Shown here piece by piece: positions 1-8,973 of a stretch of 64,000 nt of DNA. The notes beneath the pieces were generated by a model that worked only from the letters and a program-made list of their open reading frames with translations, was not told the origin of the DNA and ran no database searches. Within the stretch, counting starts at the first letter, position 1. Each line of letters begins with the position of its first letter. The DNA lies in assembly GCF_937863485.1 (NCBI RefSeq), contig NZ_CALMFY010000162.1, positions 47,779 through 111,778 of the forward strand, written 5' to 3'. This stretch comes from an uncultured Nostoc sp. (GTDB lineage Bacteria; Cyanobacteriota; Cyanobacteriia; Cyanobacteriales; Nostocaceae). A program made the translations under genes and the position numbers.

Positions 1-2
1 GC

Positions 3-569
3 TGGTCTGGAACCTTGCCACCACAAAATATCGAAGAAGTTGCAAACCCCAAACCAGATTTAGGAGTTCTTATTCAAACACCTCAAGCGAGTAGCCAAAA
101 AGTTAGTACCAGCAGTTGGATAGCTAGTTTTGCCTTGTCCGAAGACTTTCGCAAAGGTTTCTTAAGCACAGTTGCAGAAATGACACCGCCAGAAGTTTTC
201 TCTGAAAATCCCAGCTTAGCTATGACATCACAATTAGTTATTAAGCGGGTTTATCCGCCAAAACAAATTGCACCAGGAAAGTGGCGAGTGGGTATGGTAG
301 CTGACTTAATTCAAAAAAACCGAGTTGGTGGTGCAAAACTCATAACTCCTTTTAACAAAGATTTACTTGTACGTGCAGCAGATTATTTTGGTAATCCCCA
401 AGGCGACAATGGTACAGACTTGCAAAAAGCAATTTATAGTGTCCGCGCTGATAGATTAGAAATTTATGAAATTCGGAACTTATGTTTGCTAGATGGCAAC
501 AACGGACTTAACAATGATAAATTTACACAATGCGGCGCTGGACAAACATCTGATAGCTTTATCAGATGA
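3..569 (+). CDS. VirB8/TraE-like protein, 5' end outside the window
   Basis: The frame is open to the left edge, so this is the C-terminal part of a longer protein. The visible part (about 188 residues) matches the C-terminal half of the next gene: a W-aromatic segment, then GKWRVGMVADL, FNKDLLVRAADYF and a closing RLEIYEIRNLC. The two are tandem paralogues. I read both as VirB8/TraE-like periplasmic-domain proteins of a type IV secretion channel, because VirB10-like and VirB9-like genes follow on the same strand. The family assignment is inference from fold-like pattern and context, not from a diagnostic motif. A TTG at 15 is the first start-like codon but there is no reason to think translation begins there. 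Confidence 0.5.
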   Translation, partial: WSGTLPPQNIEEVANPKPDLGVLIQTPQASSQKVSTSSWIASFALSEDFRKGFLSTVAEMTPPEVFSENPSLAMTSQLVIKRVYPPKQIAPGKWRVGMVADLIQKNRVGGAKLITPFNKDLLVRAADYFGNPQGDNGTDLQKAIYSVRADRLEIYEIRNLCLLDGNNGLNNDKFTQCGAGQTSDSFIR

Positions 570-576
570 GTAGGTA

Positions 577-606
577 GACAGAGACGCGATTAATCGCATC
601 TGTACT
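577..606. repeat. Interspersed palindromic repeat (copy 1)
   Basis: A near-palindrome built on GACGCGATTAATCGC lies between the two VirB8-like genes. A second copy with a perfect palindromic core lies at 39455-39483. It is a dispersed repeat of the kind found all over Nostoc chromosomes and can form a hairpin in RNA. Confidence 0.7.
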
Positions 607-704
607 GGGGAGTAGGGAATCAGCCTTTTCGAGTTGTACAGAGTTTTTTAAAAAATCAAATAAGACCTATAGATTTATAATTCACTAATTTTATATAAAT
701 ATAA

Positions 705-1409
705 ATGCAAATACTCAAACCAGAAAATAGGAAAAATAACCCATTGCCACTGTTGGCAGTCGGAACATTTGGGTTAAATGTATTTACCCTGCTTTTACTA
801 CTATTTAACGGGTCTATGTTACAGCAATTAGGTCGTCAACTCACACCTCAAAGTTTAGTGCAGCTTGTTGATGGTCGCACTATAACCGTAGACCCCCAAC
901 CAAATTTAGAGCGACAGCCAGAGGCGATTCGGCAGTTTGTGGGTGAAACTATGAGCTTAATGCTTACTTGGTCAGATCAACAGCCGCCAACGCAAGTCTG
1001 GGAAATTACCTCCCAACTGGTAGCTGATAATTTTAAACAAAAACTTAAGTCAGAACTTACCAATTTAAATCCAGATAGCCAATTTGAAAATGTTAATAGA
1101 GGAGCAGAAAATGTATTAGTAATTCAAAAAATCTCTCAACCTACAAAAATAGGTGATGGACAGTGGAAAGTGGAGATGTTTGCTAATCAATTAGTTTTTA
1201 ACGGTTATGATAGGTTGGGAAAATCAATTTCGTTTAATAAACAAGTTTTAGTTAGAGCAATAGATGAACCCGCAACTTCCCTACCAAATGCATCACTACC
1301 ATTGCACTTCGCAGCTTACCGTCTTGGTGAAGCCAGACTAGAAATTTATAATGTATGTAATATCAAAGATAAAAATTGTTCTGGAAATCCCAACCAAGCT
1401 TTACCATGA
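705..1409 (+). CDS. VirB8/TraE-like inner-membrane protein
   Basis: A 234-residue protein with one membrane segment at about residues 15-38 followed by a soluble, presumably periplasmic domain. That is the layout of VirB8/TraE. Shared blocks with the upstream paralogue are GQWKVEMFANQL, FNKQVLVRA and RLEIYNVCNI. The ATG at 705 is the only sensible start. Its stop (TGA, 1407-1409) overlaps the ATG of the next gene as ATGA, so the two are probably translationally coupled. In type IV secretion systems VirB8 nucleates assembly and contacts VirB10. No catalytic residues are expected. The assignment is moderate and rests on topology and neighbours. Confidence 0.5.
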   Translation: MQILKPENRKNNPLPLLAVGTFGLNVFTLLLLLFNGSMLQQLGRQLTPQSLVQLVDGRTITVDPQPNLERQPEAIRQFVGETMSLMLTWSDQQPPTQVWEITSQLVADNFKQKLKSELTNLNPDSQFENVNRGAENVLVIQKISQPTKIGDGQWKVEMFANQLVFNGYDRLGKSISFNKQVLVRAIDEPATSLPNASLPLHFAAYRLGEARLEIYNVCNIKDKNCSGNPNQALP

Positions 1410-3010
1410 CTAAATACTCAATTCCTGCGGAAACACCTCCTCAAAATGGATTTACTCTAACCACCGATGCTCACCAACAAGATGTAGAATCTTTTGATTG
1501 GGAATCGCGGATGTCAAGGTTGGTCGGCTTTGAAGAAGAATTTTCTACCGATACCCAAGGATCAGAAGACTCTGCAACGCCGCAAGAGTCGCTTTCTCAA
1601 CCACAAGAAGTTCAGACTAAGCAAGCCCTCTCATCTAATCCCTTTGCAAAATTAGGCTTGGTAGGGGCTGCTACCTTAGCGATAGTTTTGGTGGGTGGTG
1701 TGTTTTTGTCCCAGTTGATGAGTAGCAGCAATTCAAAGCCAAAAAATATTGTTTCTCCACAAGTATCATCGCAGCCAACTAATGAATCTAGCTCTCAACA
1801 GCTAGAAACAGATTTAGATACTTACAAAACTAAATTAGCCCTGACTGAACAAGCAGAGTCAGTGAAAGCCGCCCAACAACAGCTCAGAATTGCTAAATCA
1901 ACGCCGACAGTAGCCTTAAAAGCAGAACCGTCAGTTTCTTCCAGAGGTAGAGAGAGAGTGATCCCAACACCTCCACCAACAGTTTACCCACCTCGGACAG
2001 TGACAGTTGAGCGCATCGTTAAAGTACCTGCTTCTCAACCTTTGCCATCACCCCAAATACCAGTTGTGCAGCCAAACACTCAACCCGTAGTCAATATAAC
2101 TCCACCATCTCCACCAACCCCATTACAAGAGTGGGCAAGGTTAGCAAAGTTAGGTAGCTACGGTCAAGTAAGTCTCACTGATCAACCTAATAACATCGCA
2201 GCTGCTCCTGAGCCTGCAAACAATACGCAGCCGCAGGAACAGACACCACAACCGGAAACTCCTGCTCCTGTGGTCAGCCAAGCGCAAGAGAAGGGAGAGA
2301 AATCTGTAGCAGTAGGAAGTAGTGCTAAAGCTGTGTTAGCAACAGCGATATTTGGGGAAACTAATACTAAATCAGGCGGTGGTGATGAAACAGGTGAACA
2401 GAAAAACGTATTTGTGATCCGATTGAAAGAACCACTAAAATCTACCGATGGTTCGATTGCTCTACCTGCAAACACCGAATTCCTCGCTGAAATTGGTTCC
2501 CTTTCCGAACAAGGTCTTTTGTCCATGAATGTAGTCAAAATTATCTCGCATAATGATGGCAACCTTACAGAACGAAGCTTACCTAACAATACAATTATTC
2601 TTCGCGGTACCCAAGGTAAACCTTTAATTGCAAATAAATTTCCCAGTTCAAGTTCGTCGATAGCATCGATGGATGCAGGACTATTCGTTTTGGGAGGTAT
2701 TGGTAAAGCAGCAGAGTTAGTAAATCGTGCTGATACTGAATACCAACTAGTTAATACTGCACCAGTTGTCACTACCGACGGCACTCCTACTACCACCAAC
2801 GTCCAACCATACCAACAGCTTATTCCTGTCACTAAGAACAGACGCAATCTTGCAGCTGCGGTTCTGGAAGGTGGTATGAACTCTGTAGTTCCCCAGATTG
2901 CCCAACGTAATCAACAATCGATCGCCCAAATGTCACAACAAACTAATGTTTGGTTTTTGCCAGCCGGTACAAATATTGAAATATACGTTAATCAAGCAAC
3001 CCAGTTTTAA
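1406..3010 (+). CDS. VirB10/TrbI-like channel protein
   Basis: A 534-residue protein beginning at the ATG that overlaps the upstream stop. It has an acidic cytoplasmic N-terminus, one membrane segment at about residues 85-105, a long coiled and proline-rich stretch (about 120-300) and a C-terminal beta-rich domain from about 320. The C-terminal domain has the VirB10/TrbI feel: VFVIRLKEPL, a LPANTEFLAEIG segment and NTIILRGTQGKPL. This is the arrangement of VirB10, which spans from inner to outer membrane. A TTG further upstream (1376) would lengthen it by ten residues but lies inside the previous gene. VirB9-like and VirB8-like neighbours support the call. Confidence 0.6.
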   Translation: MTKYSIPAETPPQNGFTLTTDAHQQDVESFDWESRMSRLVGFEEEFSTDTQGSEDSATPQESLSQPQEVQTKQALSSNPFAKLGLVGAATLAIVLVGGVFLSQLMSSSNSKPKNIVSPQVSSQPTNESSSQQLETDLDTYKTKLALTEQAESVKAAQQQLRIAKSTPTVALKAEPSVSSRGRERVIPTPPPTVYPPRTVTVERIVKVPASQPLPSPQIPVVQPNTQPVVNITPPSPPTPLQEWARLAKLGSYGQVSLTDQPNNIAAAPEPANNTQPQEQTPQPETPAPVVSQAQEKGEKSVAVGSSAKAVLATAIFGETNTKSGGGDETGEQKNVFVIRLKEPLKSTDGSIALPANTEFLAEIGSLSEQGLLSMNVVKIISHNDGNLTERSLPNNTIILRGTQGKPLIANKFPSSSSSIASMDAGLFVLGGIGKAAELVNRADTEYQLVNTAPVVTTDGTPTTTNVQPYQQLIPVTKNRRNLAAAVLEGGMNSVVPQIAQRNQQSIAQMSQQTNVWFLPAGTNIEIYVNQATQF

Positions 3011-3129
3011 GAGGTAGGATTTATACTAATTTTAGATTTTGGATTGGGTAATGGTAATTGGTAATTAGTTTTCCTTCTATCTTTCCCATCTCCCCTTATT
3101 ATATCTACCAATCTACCCCATTTGCAATC

Positions 3130-3702
3130 ATGAAAAATAATACTAACTTGTCAGGAAATACCTCAAATAATTATTATTTCCTACCTATAGCTTCCTTAAT
3201 TTTCTCGGTTGCTATGTTTTTGTTAGTAGGTCGTGCTGTAGCTAATAATGCTGTTCTGCGTTCCGTATTTTCTTGCCAAGCACAGGGTTTAGGGGGACTA
3301 ATACCTACTATCAACGTTTGGTATCAACAAGGAACAAACTTAAGTTTTATTCCGGCTGGAGAAGTAATTAAAAAAGTTTGGTTAAACGATCCATCACAGG
3401 TAACTATGGATTTTGATGGCCCAGTATGTATGCAGTTTGGTCAAGATCCTAATACTAGTGGAGGAGATTGTAAAAACTCAGCAGCGAATGTCATTCAACT
3501 TAGACGAATTAAAAAACTGGATATTCGTGGATTTCCTCCCACTAGCAATACACTTTTAACAGTTGTTACCGAAGCACAAGGTAAAAATAAGTTGTATACT
3601 TTTCGAGTGTTATATGGAAAAGATAACCCTGAATATCACACTTTAGCAATTTTTCCCGATCCTCCTGGTCAGGAAGGAGCTTGTGCGAGAGTTTCACAAT
3701 AA
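3130..3702 (+). CDS. VirB9/TraK-like secreted protein
   Basis: About 190 residues from the ATG at 3130, chosen because a hydrophobic export segment follows directly (about residues 14-35). The alternative TTG at 3058 would put 24 unrelated residues before it. The mature part shows a VirB9/TraK-type pattern: VKKVWLNDPSQV-like spacing, then VIQLRRIKKLDI, LLTVVTEAQG and LYTFRVLYG. This is the beta-sandwich family that forms the outer-membrane ring with VirB10. No VirB4, VirD4 or relaxase gene is visible, though the cluster continues to the left of the window. Confidence 0.5.
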   Translation: MKNNTNLSGNTSNNYYFLPIASLIFSVAMFLLVGRAVANNAVLRSVFSCQAQGLGGLIPTINVWYQQGTNLSFIPAGEVIKKVWLNDPSQVTMDFDGPVCMQFGQDPNTSGGDCKNSAANVIQLRRIKKLDIRGFPPTSNTLLTVVTEAQGKNKLYTFRVLYGKDNPEYHTLAIFPDPPGQEGACARVSQ

Positions 3703-4053
3703 ACTTCTAGCAAAAGTACCAGACGACAACTACTGAAGTTTCCCTCCACAAAAAGCGCTGATGGTTACGTATATCTGCTTTGTGTCTTTTCAAAAGCCTT
3801 GCTCTAATTCCCTCTTTAGAAAGGAGGGTTAGGGAGGATCTAAGTCTTTTAGCAGTTTTTTTCTTTATAGAGTACGGTTTAAGATAGAAAATAGAGAATG
3901 GTGTAGTTCAATCAATTAAAAAATGCTATAACTTAACCCTCTTAACTGACTCAGGCGTTTTCAGCCTACATCTTTATAAATCTTTAAATAAAAACTAACT
4001 ACAAATCCTAAATCCGTGCAAATATAAAGAAAAGCTTAAGAGGTTACAGACTC
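3703..4053. other. Intergenic, dispersed hairpin
   Basis: No gene seen. At 3810-3828 an imperfect inverted repeat (CCCTCTTT / AAAGGAGGG) resembles a dispersed Nostoc hairpin and could end transcription of the secretion-like cluster. Confidence 0.4.
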
Positions 4054-4293
4054 ATGGTGACTGCTAAAATGATGCAACAGCTCTGGGCTATAATCGAATC
4101 TACCCAGGTCAGCACCCTGCTCCAGTTTGACGATGCTGCTTTAGTACAATTGCTCCTCCAGCAGTTAAAAGTTAAGCAGGGGATTGATGCCCAGGCAGAT
4201 AGCACCCTCAATACTTATATAGAATCTAAACTGCCCCTGATTCGCGATACAGCTGAAGGTCGATTATCCTTCGGGCAAGGCGGTAATGATTAG
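4054..4293 (+). CDS. Small hypothetical protein, 79 aa
   Basis: A 79-residue, mostly helical, leucine- and glutamine-rich protein without signal peptide or membrane segment. The centre reads DDAALVQLLLQQL. I do not recognise a characterised family. The composition resembles small soluble cyanobacterial proteins of unknown role. It lies 60 bases before another small gene on the same strand, so the two may be cotranscribed. Confidence 0.5.
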   Translation: MVTAKMMQQLWAIIESTQVSTLLQFDDAALVQLLLQQLKVKQGIDAQADSTLNTYIESKLPLIRDTAEGRLSFGQGGND

Positions 4294-4356
4294 CACGAGA
4301 AATCAAATAATTGCTCACTGCCAAGCATACGCTCATAGTTCAAACAGTGGAATATT

Positions 4357-4614
4357 ATGAATCACTGGCTAGTAATTGCCCTGGTAGCTTATCTAATTGG
4401 AGCAGCGATTGAAGGGGTGAGTACAGCCAGTCAGTTATCTCATTCAGTGCCAGAACTAGCTAAAAGTACACAAGCTCATCCTTCAGATTCTGCTACTCCG
4501 CCTAGTTCGAGTTGGCGAGTTGTAGCCGCCATCGCCTCAGTAAGTATCTGTGGAGCTTTTTTGTGGCCTTGCCGTCTTTTCCACCGTTTAATTAAAGGGA
4601 ACGTTCATTCATAA
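4357..4614 (+). CDS. Small hypothetical membrane protein, 85 aa
   Basis: Two hydrophobic segments (about residues 4-22 and 54-72) are separated by a serine/proline-rich, probably extracytoplasmic loop. The C-terminus is basic (residues 72-85), which suggests both ends lie in the cytoplasm. No family recognised. It is probably cotranscribed with the 79-residue gene upstream and runs convergent to plsY. Confidence 0.5.
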   Translation: MNHWLVIALVAYLIGAAIEGVSTASQLSHSVPELAKSTQAHPSDSATPPSSSWRVVAAIASVSICGAFLWPCRLFHRLIKGNVHS

Positions 4615-4668
4615 GCCTAACTCGGCTGAAGCATGGGGCAAAAAATATATCTATTTGCGGTTGGTTAA

Positions 4669-5346
4669 TTATCCAATTTGTTCTGGTGTCTCTACATTTT
4701 GCCCAATTTTTGGCTCTGTTCCCGCAAGCAGTCGTTCAATATTAGTGCGATGGCGCAAAATCACATACAATCCACCGGCAATCCCAAATAGAACATAGGG
4801 TAACGGTTGATGCAAAAGTATCATGAAAATGGAAACAGTGATCGCACCTGCAATTGAACTCAAAGAGACAAGCCGTGATATCGCCACAACGACGGCAAAC
4901 ACACCCGCTGTTGCTAAACCTACCTGCCAACTCATTGCCAATAAAATTCCCAGGCTAATAGCAACAGATTTACCACCGGTAAAGCCCAAAAAAATCGATT
5001 TACTATGTCCCAGGATGGCAGCTAACCCTACTATTGTTACCAACCAGGGTTGCCACACTTGTGCATCTACCGTTGAGGGGATAAAATTTTGACTGGGTGC
5101 AAAATTGAATAACCAATAAACTAGAGCGATCGCTAATACTCCCTTTAAAGAATCAAGTACTAAAACCAATGCTCCTGGCCCTTTCCCCAAGGTTCTTAGT
5201 ACATTAGTTGCACCAGTGGAACCTGAACCAACTTCCCGAATATCAATACCTTTTAACTGCTTCACAGCAATGTACCCAGTGGGAAAAGAACCCAGCAGGT
5301 AGGCTATGACCACAATTGCCCCACATCCGGTTAACCAAATAGCCAT
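4669..5346 (-). CDS. plsY: Glycerol-3-phosphate acyltransferase PlsY
   Basis: A 225-residue integral membrane protein of usual PlsY length. It transfers the acyl group of acyl-phosphate to glycerol-3-phosphate, the first step of phospholipid synthesis in most bacteria. Family motifs are visible: the N-terminal AYLLGSFPTGY, then REVGSGSTGATNVLRTLGK (glycerol-phosphate binding loop) and LGHSKSIFLGFTGGKSVA. About five membrane segments are predicted. The DUF3086 gene lies upstream on the same strand but a hairpin terminator separates them, so plsY probably has its own promoter in the 80-base gap. Confidence 0.95.
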   Translation of the reverse strand: MAIWLTGCGAIVVIAYLLGSFPTGYIAVKQLKGIDIREVGSGSTGATNVLRTLGKGPGALVLVLDSLKGVLAIALVYWLFNFAPSQNFIPSTVDAQVWQPWLVTIVGLAAILGHSKSIFLGFTGGKSVAISLGILLAMSWQVGLATAGVFAVVVAISRLVSLSSIAGAITVSIFMILLHQPLPYVLFGIAGGLYVILRHRTNIERLLAGTEPKIGQNVETPEQIG

Positions 5347-5375
5347 AATAAAATTTAAAATTCACTCATTCAAAA

Positions 5376-5414
5376 TTCAAAAAAGTCCAGAGAAATAGCT
5401 TTTAGCTCTGGACT
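5376..5414 (-). terminator. Rho-independent terminator after the DUF3086 gene
   Basis: On the minus strand AGTCCAGAG (from 5414) pairs with CTCTGGACT (ending at 5384), followed directly by a run of six T. Stem nine pairs, loop about 13 bases. It lies just after the DUF3086 stop and before plsY. Confidence 0.8.
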
Positions 5415-5423
5415 ATTGACTAA

Positions 5424-6704
5424 TTAAAAGTCATCATCATAGTTTCTCACGGTTTTAGGGTCAGGGGCAAAGGCTAACCACAGAGGAAATTGCAGTAGTG
5501 ACAAACTGATTTGCTCCTCTGAATCGTCAATGATAATTAAGGGCAGTTGATTGGCCTTCGTCAATCGGTCTGCTTTCTGAGCCAGAGCATCAGACGCCTC
5601 AAATAATACCACACCTCGGTCTGGTCCGAAATCTGGGCGACCGATTCCCAGACAGTCTTGCAAACCGCGCCGCCATTCACCTAATCGCTCCGGTGTATTA
5701 GCTAAAACTAAAGTACGAACGCGATCGCCATACAGCTTGTGTAATATCGAAATTGCGGCTGAGGCAATTAGGATATTCTGTAAGCGGCTCCCCATTGTCC
5801 GTAAACCACCCCGTCCCCCTTGGGTAAAAAACCAGTTGGAGACTCGTTCTGCGTGGATTGGTTCAAAGGTTCGGCGTAGTTGCCACGCTGGCCCGTAGTA
5901 ATCTGGTTTGTTGCGATATTGGTCAATTAGGCGGCGAATTTGCTTTGTAGTATCTTGAAATTGCTGTTGGGCAAATTGGGGTATTCCAGGTTGGGGTTCA
6001 ACTGGTTTAGCCTCTTTTACAGATGGTTTTTCTCGTTCCACTACACTTGGTGTCAGTTGCAACTGTTCAGCGGCTGCGGCCAAATCCTGTAAGCTACCTG
6101 TGAGATAGTCTTTAAAACCCTGCACCCGAATTGCCAAGTCTTGGGATGCTCCGGCAAAAGTGGTTCGCATCTCGTTGCGGATACGTTCTTGACGGCGTTC
6201 TAGCTGTTCTACAGAAATTTGCAGCGCTTGTTTGCGTTGTTCTAATTGCACCAGTGACTCTTGCACAAGCCGTCCCAGTGAGGTTTGAGTTTCAGTCACT
6301 TGTGACTGAAGGTTTTTGTAAGAAGCTTGCAGCTTGGCTATTTCTTCCTTGAGGGCAGCTTCAGCGCTCTGCAACTCTGCCACTCGCTGCTCTGCCTCTG
6401 CGTATAATGAATTATTTCCTGATCCGATTTTTGACCCCAGTCCGACATTTCCTGCTTCTAACTGTGCTACAAACTCGCCATTTGAATTTTCTGTTAGCTC
6501 TACTGTAGAATCTACCACTTCTGCATTGGAGATGAGTGGCTCAAAAGTTGCGTAGTCTGGTGATGAGCTAATGGCTGCTGTTTCTACCACTAACTCAACA
6601 GATGGATTTACTGGATGTTCAACTGCATTGTTCTGTTCTTGTTTTTCTGCCAACCGCTCATCAATTGGTTCTGGGGTTTGAGATTCCTCTGGGTTCATAA
6701 ACAA
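5424..6704 (-). CDS. DUF3086 family protein
   Basis: A 426-residue cytoplasmic protein of a cyanobacteria-specific family of unknown function. The first 120 residues are acidic and low in complexity. Residues about 120-220 form a long coiled coil (many E, Q, L and R). The conserved C-terminal part holds RRLIDQYRNKPDYYGPAW, then WFFTQGGRGGLRTMGSRLQN and a Rossmann-like stretch (residues about 310-420) ending KTVRNYDDDF. The pairing with plsY matches what I recall from other Nostocales. No enzyme motif is visible. The coiled coil plus globular end suggests a structural or scaffold role, but that is a guess. Confidence 0.8.
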   Translation of the reverse strand: MFMNPEESQTPEPIDERLAEKQEQNNAVEHPVNPSVELVVETAAISSSPDYATFEPLISNAEVVDSTVELTENSNGEFVAQLEAGNVGLGSKIGSGNNSLYAEAEQRVAELQSAEAALKEEIAKLQASYKNLQSQVTETQTSLGRLVQESLVQLEQRKQALQISVEQLERRQERIRNEMRTTFAGASQDLAIRVQGFKDYLTGSLQDLAAAAEQLQLTPSVVEREKPSVKEAKPVEPQPGIPQFAQQQFQDTTKQIRRLIDQYRNKPDYYGPAWQLRRTFEPIHAERVSNWFFTQGGRGGLRTMGSRLQNILIASAAISILHKLYGDRVRTLVLANTPERLGEWRRGLQDCLGIGRPDFGPDRGVVLFEASDALAQKADRLTKANQLPLIIIDDSEEQISLSLLQFPLWLAFAPDPKTVRNYDDDF

Positions 6705-6930
6705 TAGTGTAATTCCTATGACGCGAATAAATAGCTTTCAGAAATATTACAATTGACCTGCCATAAAAGTCCTGAGTCATGAGTGCTGAGTTACGAGTCT
6801 AGAGCAAAACGACTCAGCACAGATGGTACTTATACCAATTATTTGTGAAGCTGCACAAAATCAAGCTTGGTCAGACTTGGGGATTTTGCCCCAAGTTCTG
6901 GGGCAACCTCATAGGTAATCAATATCAGCA

Positions 6931-7347
6931 CTAAGTACGTGGACAACGTTGTTCTAAGCAATTTTTCAAGGTATTGGGGTCAAATAAAATCGGCAAAAAG
7001 TGAATGCTTTTAATTTCTTTAAAGTAAAACAGGATGGGGACTCCACTCCAAAATATCCGCCAGTTTTGCCATTCCTGGTAGGGAAAGCGCCGAATCCATT
7101 TTTCGCCTCTGTAAATATCTAAGTCGGTGGCGGTAAATTGTAAACGCAGCGTTAACGCCTGAAACATGAGAAACAAACCAAACAGTGTGAAAACGGAACC
7201 TACCAACGGTTGTACCAACAGTAGTGGAATGGCGGCAATCACCAATACTATAGGTATATTGTAACTAGGCTTAAGTTCCACAGTTGATGTGGAGTTAGGA
7301 GCAAATGAACTGGTCACAGTCTTAAATCCTGCTTTATTAGTAGGCAT
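6931..7347 (-). CDS. DUF3119 family membrane protein
   Basis: A 138-residue protein with a hydrophobic hairpin at about residues 30-65 and a soluble tail containing ATDLDIYRGEKWIRRFPYQ. This is the cyanobacterial/plastid DUF3119 family. A strong Shine-Dalgarno AGGAGAG precedes the ATG. It follows the MlaE-type permease gene on the same strand, an arrangement I recall from other cyanobacteria, which suggests a role in lipid transport or envelope biogenesis. Two 33-base repeats separate the two genes. Confidence 0.75.
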   Translation of the reverse strand: MPTNKAGFKTVTSSFAPNSTSTVELKPSYNIPIVLVIAAIPLLLVQPLVGSVFTLFGLFLMFQALTLRLQFTATDLDIYRGEKWIRRFPYQEWQNWRIFWSGVPILFYFKEIKSIHFLPILFDPNTLKNCLEQRCPRT

Positions 7348-7389
7348 CTCTCCTATTTTAAGAGTTAGGAGTAAGGAGTTTTAACTCAT

Positions 7390-7455
7390 AACCGGAGGCG
7401 GAGCGTCTCCGGCTCCGCTCTTAACCGGAGGCGGAGCGTCTCCGGCTTTGCTCCT
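7390..7455. repeat. Two tandem 33-bp repeats (GGAGGCGGAGCGTCTCC family)
   Basis: Units at 7390-7422 and 7423-7455 differ only near their 3' ends. Each contains the palindrome GGAGNNGGAGCGTCTCC. Related copies lie at 10350-10385, 37101-37135 and in 32155-32360. The unit lies between mlaE and the DUF3119 gene, where it may form RNA hairpins. Confidence 0.85.
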
Positions 7456-7460
7456 AACTT

Positions 7461-8258
7461 TTATAGGCCTTGCAAGAATGCACTGCCAGTCCCCTGAAAC
7501 ATTAACCAAGAAAGAAAGAAGTTGCTAACAAATATAATCAGTAAGGCAGTCACAACAGCAGTTGTGGTTGACTGTCCTACACCTTTGGCTCCTCCTGTTG
7601 TCGTCAACCCCCAACTGCAACCAATTATGGCGATTAAAATGCCAAAGCAACACGCCTTAATCATGGCGCTCAAAATATCCCAGATACCAAGAAAGTTACG
7701 GGCTGAGTCTAGAAATACCGTATCAGACAGGCTGTAGATATTTATCGCAATTATTAATCCCCCGAACATCCCTGTTACCAAAGACAAGAGGGTTAAAATT
7801 GGTAGCATTAAACAGCAAGCAAGGACGCGGGGGATAACCAGGTAATCGATTGGATCTGTTCTTAACATCAACATGGCATCGATTTGTTCTGTGACCCGCA
7901 TGGTACCGATTTCGGCTGCAAAGGCAGAACCAACTCGCCCCGCCAAAACCACTGCTGTCAACACGGGAGCGAGTTCTCGTGTCAACGCGACAGAAAGCAC
8001 TCCGCCGATAATGTTTCCTGCGCCAAAGTTGATAAATTCCCGCGCCACCTGAATGGTAAACACTGCGCCAACGAAAATAGCCGTCAATAGAGCAATAAAT
8101 AGGGAATCTGGCCCAACTGCTGCCATTTGTTGCAAGGTGTTGCGCCGATGGATTTTGCCCCTCAATAGGTGAACTAGTACTTGCCCACCCAGAAAAATCG
8201 CTGCCAGCAGCCGCTGACTCCATTCTCCTAAACTGGATTTGGATGTAGTCTGGTTCAA
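7461..8258 (-). CDS. MlaE-family lipid ABC transporter permease
   Basis: A 265-residue permease of the MlaE/TGD1 family, usual length. Five to six membrane segments are seen, with the family signature AREFINFGAGNIIGGVL, ALTRELAPVLTAVVLAGRVG and the EIGTMRVTEQIDAM loop that contacts the ATPase. It would work with an ATPase and an MCE substrate-binding protein (not in this window) to move lipids across the envelope. The start appears to be TTG, since no in-frame ATG precedes the conserved part. Confidence 0.9.
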   Translation of the reverse strand: MNQTTSKSSLGEWSQRLLAAIFLGGQVLVHLLRGKIHRRNTLQQMAAVGPDSLFIALLTAIFVGAVFTIQVAREFINFGAGNIIGGVLSVALTRELAPVLTAVVLAGRVGSAFAAEIGTMRVTEQIDAMLMLRTDPIDYLVIPRVLACCLMLPILTLLSLVTGMFGGLIIAINIYSLSDTVFLDSARNFLGIWDILSAMIKACCFGILIAIIGCSWGLTTTGGAKGVGQSTTTAVVTALLIIFVSNFFLSWLMFQGTGSAFLQGL

Positions 8259-8676
8259 TGTTCTGTAGCTAACTCGGTAACTGCCTTAAGAATAGCGGAA
8301 GTCGTTGAGAATAGGGAATGGGGACTGGCGACTGGGGCATTGGTTATTTCCCCCATCTCCCTGATCTCCCCATACCCCCAACGGGGTTGAATATTAACTT
8401 AGATTAAAGATGCTCTCAGAAAATGAAGCTGTTGTTAAACATACTGCAAACCAATAAATAGGTACTAGCCTTGGCTATAACCTTGAGTTTACAAGGTTTT
8501 CGTAGATTTAAGTCATTTTTTATATCCCCAGCATGTGCTGTAACTGGTAGCCGTTTCTTTTAATGAAAACTTAAGATTTTTGACAGATTGTCTGCTCTGA
8601 AGCGATCGCACGTATTGTAGAAAATGACAAACCGCTATCGAGCTATTGTCATCTCTACTTACGGAGTTTGTCCTAA
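8259..8676. other. Divergent intergenic region
   Basis: Holds the upstream regions of mlaE (minus) and the next small gene (plus). It contains a C-rich short-repeat tract (about 8345-8385) and one GCGATCGC site. No gene seen. Confidence 0.4.
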
Positions 8677-8973
8677 ATGACTATTTTCATTAACTTTCTC
8701 CGCTCTTTACTACTTACGATCATTTTTAGTTTTGTCGCTCCCATGTTACTCGTTGGCGGCGGATTGTTCCTTTTATCCCTCATCGGTCACTTCCCCGGTT
8801 TACAAGAGTTAACTGAGGCGATCGCTACTCAGATTATGCATTTTCTCGCCACCTTTGGCAGTGGAACTCCCCTCCGGGGATTATTTGTGATTAGCTTGAC
8901 CTGGAGTTTCGTCGGGGCACTGTTTGATATGTACGCTTATTATCGGTGTCAAATTTTACGAATTGATTCATAA
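8677..8973 (+). CDS. Small conserved-looking membrane protein, 98 aa
   Basis: Two or three hydrophobic segments (residues about 8-40 and 70-90) make this an integral membrane protein. The centre (LTEAIATQIMHFLATFGSG) is amphipathic. The start is an ATG at 8677. No characterised family recognised. It stands alone with over 300 bases free on each side. Confidence 0.55.
   Translation: MTIFINFLRSLLLTIIFSFVAPMLLVGGGLFLLSLIGHFPGLQELTEAIATQIMHFLATFGSGTPLRGLFVISLTWSFVGALFDMYAYYRCQILRIDS

Noticed and set aside
2182..2847. 221-codon frame on the minus strand inside the VirB10-like gene
   Set aside because: Antisense shadow of the proline/threonine-rich coding sequence; no start signal or family pattern.
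7723..8223. 166-codon minus frame overlapping the MlaE permease gene
   Set aside because: Out-of-frame reading of the permease, which has all family motifs in its own frame.
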